Origin: Candidatus Coprenecus pullicola
GTDB taxonomy: Bacteria > Bacteroidota > Bacteroidia > Bacteroidales > UBA932
Direction: 5' to 3'
Length of the DNA stretch: 62,907 nt
Assembly: GCA_018711925.1 (NCBI GenBank)
Contig: DVHR01000087.1
Span: 1-62,907, forward strand
Below the pieces are notes generated by a model. It made no database searches. It saw nothing but the letters and a program-made list of their open reading frames with translations, and had not been told where the DNA came from. Of the stretch, positions 60,485 through 62,907 are shown one piece after another (position 1 is the stretch's first letter; every line of letters begins with the position of its first letter). The position numbers and the translations under genes were made by a program.

Positions 60485-62907
60485 ATGAACATGATACAGC
60501 ATATACATCACATCATTCTGAGCCTTATGGCTTTCTCCGCGGTGGTTCTGACACAGAGTTGCTCCCGTAACGAGGAGGACAGAATGCTGCCGTCCGAACA
60601 GATTCCGCTATCCGACTTCTCATTTAGTTTCGGAGTTGACGGACTTGATGTCTACACAAAGGCAGGTCAGTCTGTCCGGCAGGAGAACAGAGTGACCGGA
60701 CTGTACATCATGCTTTTTGACGAAAACGGACAACTTGTCCACCGTAAGAGATATTTTGTGGGCAGTGGGCAGAAACCAGAAAGGTACGATGACCGGATTA
60801 CCAACTATACTGAGAAGGACTCCGAGACAGCAGGAGCCTCAATGGGTGTCATTGAACACTTTTTCGAGGGCTTCAGCAACTACGATGCCCTTGACGACAA
60901 CATGACTTTCTACGCCGTAGCCAACTACAACACCACAGTCGAGGCTCAGTTGAAAGGCATAAAGACCAAGGAGGAGCTCCAGGCGATGACCATTACATTC
61001 ACCACCGCAGGCAACGTGTTCCGCACCAACTTCCTGATGATAGCCGAACAGAGCGGTGTGGCATTCAATATCAACAACACCGACAGCGGCCAGCCATCCA
61101 TAGACCGCATAGGAGTCAATCTTCAGCTCCGCCGTCTTGATGCCAAGATTACTTTCAGCGTAAGCCTGGACATCGAGGATGCCGAGAATGTTGCATTTGA
61201 CAACATGATATACCGTGTCCACAACGTTCCCAACGTCACCTATCTCTTTGAGCAGGATAAGGGCAGAGGAACAAACACCTGGGATGCCGCAGCCGTAGTC
61301 CAGGCAGCCGGCGGGACAGGATACTCCTGCATGATGGACGACACCTATGACACATTTGACACCACATATACCGACCGCGTCGGCGGCGAGTTCTCCTTCT
61401 ATCTGAGAGAGACAAGGCCGCTGCCCAACAAGGAGATTACCCGCAGTGAACAGGGCAACTGGTCCTCACTCTACGCCATGCGCGAGGCATGGGAAGGCAG
61501 TTCCACTGACATCAAGACCCCTGTACATGGCCGTAAGTTCATCTACGCCCCCGAATACGGTACATTTGTCGAGATCTCCGGCAACCTGTCCTACACCCGC
61601 ACGAATGCCGATGGCGAGACTGAGGAAGTCTACGGTGACGTCACCTACATCGTCCACCTCGGAGAGACAGGTAACGATGCCAACAACCAGGAGGCCGTAA
61701 ACAACTACGATGTGCGCCGTAACGTCCGCTACATCTACAACGTCCGTATCACAGGTGTCAACAACATGGAAGTCGAGGTCTACGACCAGACCGAGGAAAG
61801 ACCCGGAGCCGAGGGAGACCTCACCATCTCCACCAACCGTCAGCACTCGTTTGACGCCCACTATGGCCGCGTCCTTCTTGAGCTGGATCCTGACAACCTG
61901 GAAGACGCCGGCTGGAGCACGGATACACCTCTCGGTGTTACAGAATACAATCATGAGACAGGTCTCATCAATGCCCCCTACGACTACAAATGGGTGCTCT
62001 TTGCCATCAACAAACAGTTCGGTGAGGACCGTTACAGGATGGTCAAATTTCCAGGTGTCCAAGCATACGACGGAGGCATCCAGTTCTTTACTGGCACTAC
62101 GGTTACTTCCGAGCACATCTCGGCAGATGTCGGCAACAATTTTGACGGCAACGGCAAGACATTTAAGCAAAGTCTCAGCGATCAGGCCAACTCTGACAAC
62201 TACTACCGTTACCGCACAATAGATGACGGTGCCTGCCTGAGAGACATCAACCAGCTTATAAACTATCTCAAACAGCAGAGAGACGCAGGTGATCCGACCG
62301 GCATCTTTGACAACGGAGTAGTCTATATAACTGCTTTCATAGATGAATACACATATCTCTATGACCCTACGATTGAGGATTATATCCACCCTGGAGAATC
62401 TGTCTCAGGCCACAGTTCCTCTGAAGCAGCGAGAAGACTCCTGCTGTGGAAAGAGTACACCAATGTGGGCAACCGCACCCTCAACATCATGCCCATGACC
62501 AACATCAACTACAGTCCGGACCACAACACCTCGATTACCAATGCATACATCACTCTTACACAAAATTCAATAAAGACCATTTACAATCCTAAGGACGAAG
62601 ACCTTACTACTGCATGGGGACTTGAGAGTATCAACGAAACCGGAAATCTGCAAGTAACAAATCCCACTGTTTATGGAAATCGGAGCAATACCATCTCCAA
62701 CGGAAGAAACAACTTCATGAACCTCTGGATTTCAACAAACGGGTCTTCCACTATCGAATGGACAGCAGTGATGAACACCACTCAAGCCATAGAAAATGCC
62801 CAGGGCCTAAATGATGCATACCGGGACGCTCTGCATGCATGCATTACCCGTAACCGTGACCTCAACGGCAACAACCGCATTGATCAGGACGAGATATACT
62901 GGTACCT
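60485..62907 (+). CDS. DUF4906-type large fimbrial tip protein, 3' end outside window
   Basis: At least 807 residues, open to the right edge. Lipobox VLTQSC with Cys at 26. DVYTKAGQSVRQ (Lys at 59) is followed by VTGLYIMLFDENGQLV, as in the other fimbrial subunits. The long C-terminal part (DINQLINYLKQQRDAG, VYITAFIDEYTYLYDP) matches DUF4906 proteins that sit at the end of Mfa operons and are thought to form the tip. Close to the edge ITRNRDLNGNNRIDQDEI is an EF-hand-like loop. It begins 15 bases after the previous gene. Confidence 0.83.
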   Translation, partial: MNMIQHIHHIILSLMAFSAVVLTQSCSRNEEDRMLPSEQIPLSDFSFSFGVDGLDVYTKAGQSVRQENRVTGLYIMLFDENGQLVHRKRYFVGSGQKPERYDDRITNYTEKDSETAGASMGVIEHFFEGFSNYDALDDNMTFYAVANYNTTVEAQLKGIKTKEELQAMTITFTTAGNVFRTNFLMIAEQSGVAFNINNTDSGQPSIDRIGVNLQLRRLDAKITFSVSLDIEDAENVAFDNMIYRVHNVPNVTYLFEQDKGRGTNTWDAAAVVQAAGGTGYSCMMDDTYDTFDTTYTDRVGGEFSFYLRETRPLPNKEITRSEQGNWSSLYAMREAWEGSSTDIKTPVHGRKFIYAPEYGTFVEISGNLSYTRTNADGETEEVYGDVTYIVHLGETGNDANNQEAVNNYDVRRNVRYIYNVRITGVNNMEVEVYDQTEERPGAEGDLTISTNRQHSFDAHYGRVLLELDPDNLEDAGWSTDTPLGVTEYNHETGLINAPYDYKWVLFAINKQFGEDRYRMVKFPGVQAYDGGIQFFTGTTVTSEHISADVGNNFDGNGKTFKQSLSDQANSDNYYRYRTIDDGACLRDINQLINYLKQQRDAGDPTGIFDNGVVYITAFIDEYTYLYDPTIEDYIHPGESVSGHSSSEAARRLLLWKEYTNVGNRTLNIMPMTNINYSPDHNTSITNAYITLTQNSIKTIYNPKDEDLTTAWGLESINETGNLQVTNPTVYGNRSNTISNGRNNFMNLWISTNGSSTIEWTAVMNTTQAIENAQGLNDAYRDALHACITRNRDLNGNNRIDQDEIYWY

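Noticed and set aside
61466..62389. 307-residue minus-strand open frame in the fimbrial tip gene
   Set aside because: The plus-strand frame is continuous with DUF4906-type features; the other is a shadow.

Overview
The window is a chromosomal segment of a member of the Bacteroidales. Supporting signs are Bacteroidota-type promoters (a -33 TTTG or TTG box about 19-21 bases before a -7 TAnnTTTG box, followed by GCAG), almost no Shine-Dalgarno sites, a putative porin of the Porin_10 type, DUF4293, DUF4491, DUF3575, DUF3868 and DUF4906 families, BACON-type lipoproteins and a Mfa1/Mfa2-type fimbrial operon. The DNA is moderately GC-rich and gene-dense, except for an AT-rich left edge (about 1-600). 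The genus cannot be fixed from sequence alone; a gut or oral Rikenellaceae-like or related lineage is plausible.

Layout. 1-700: the end of an unrecognised AT-rich gene, a broken small ORF and a large inverted repeat. 728-9484 (minus): an operon of hydroxyacid dehydrogenase, AsmA-like protein, rmlA, rmlC, rmlB and a Uup-like ABC-F ATPase; rmlD is absent. 9552-16725: a GT28-type glycolipid glycosyltransferase, a P-type Ca2+ ATPase, an AraC regulator, then an operon of a stand-alone PurL-like domain, menG and cardiolipin synthase. 16824-19770: tRNA-Leu(GAG), a strong terminator, a 76-bp tandem repeat, maeB and tRNA-Arg(ACG). 19785-25961: rplS with a structured leader, grpE-dnaJ, a secreted transglutaminase-like protein paired with an LPP20-like lipoprotein, class II aldolase, gmk. 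25973-32703: nadD, an Rpn-type nuclease with a tetrapeptide-repeat tail, a 541-base gap holding a gene remnant, dnaK, panB, an RluA-type pseudouridine synthase and a MltF-like lytic transglycosylase. 32715-41018: a porin with long Asp-Ser-rich inserts, an AmgK-RapZ fusion followed by murU (muramic acid salvage), DUF4491, a LolC/E-type permease, tRNA-Gly(CCC), a 52-residue protein and a 6-bladed propeller lipoprotein. 41149-46346 (minus): a NapH-NapG-like fused ferredoxin, a Tat-type iron-sulfur aldo/keto reductase, a LysR regulator and a YeiH-type transporter. 46522-53720: ettA, a SirB1-like protein with a nucleoside phosphorylase, and two tandem paralogous lipoproteins. 53829-62907: DUF4293 protein, then a fimbrial operon that runs off the right edge.

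How the genes fit together. Much of the window concerns the envelope: dTDP-sugar synthesis, membrane lipids, peptidoglycan turnover and salvage, lipoprotein release, porin and fimbriae. Housekeeping genes for chaperones, translation and central metabolism lie between. The most distinctive items are (i) the aldo/keto reductase whose Tat signal can be read only from a non-ATG codon placed six bases after the stop of the ferredoxin gene, in the same frame; (ii) the AmgK-RapZ fusion next to murU; (iii) the stand-alone PurL/AIRS C-terminal-like domain coupled to menG; and (iv) three fimbrial lipoproteins sharing a Thr-Lys-Ala candidate processing site, while the anchor subunit lacks it. No complete mobile element, CRISPR array, rRNA operon or defence island was seen.
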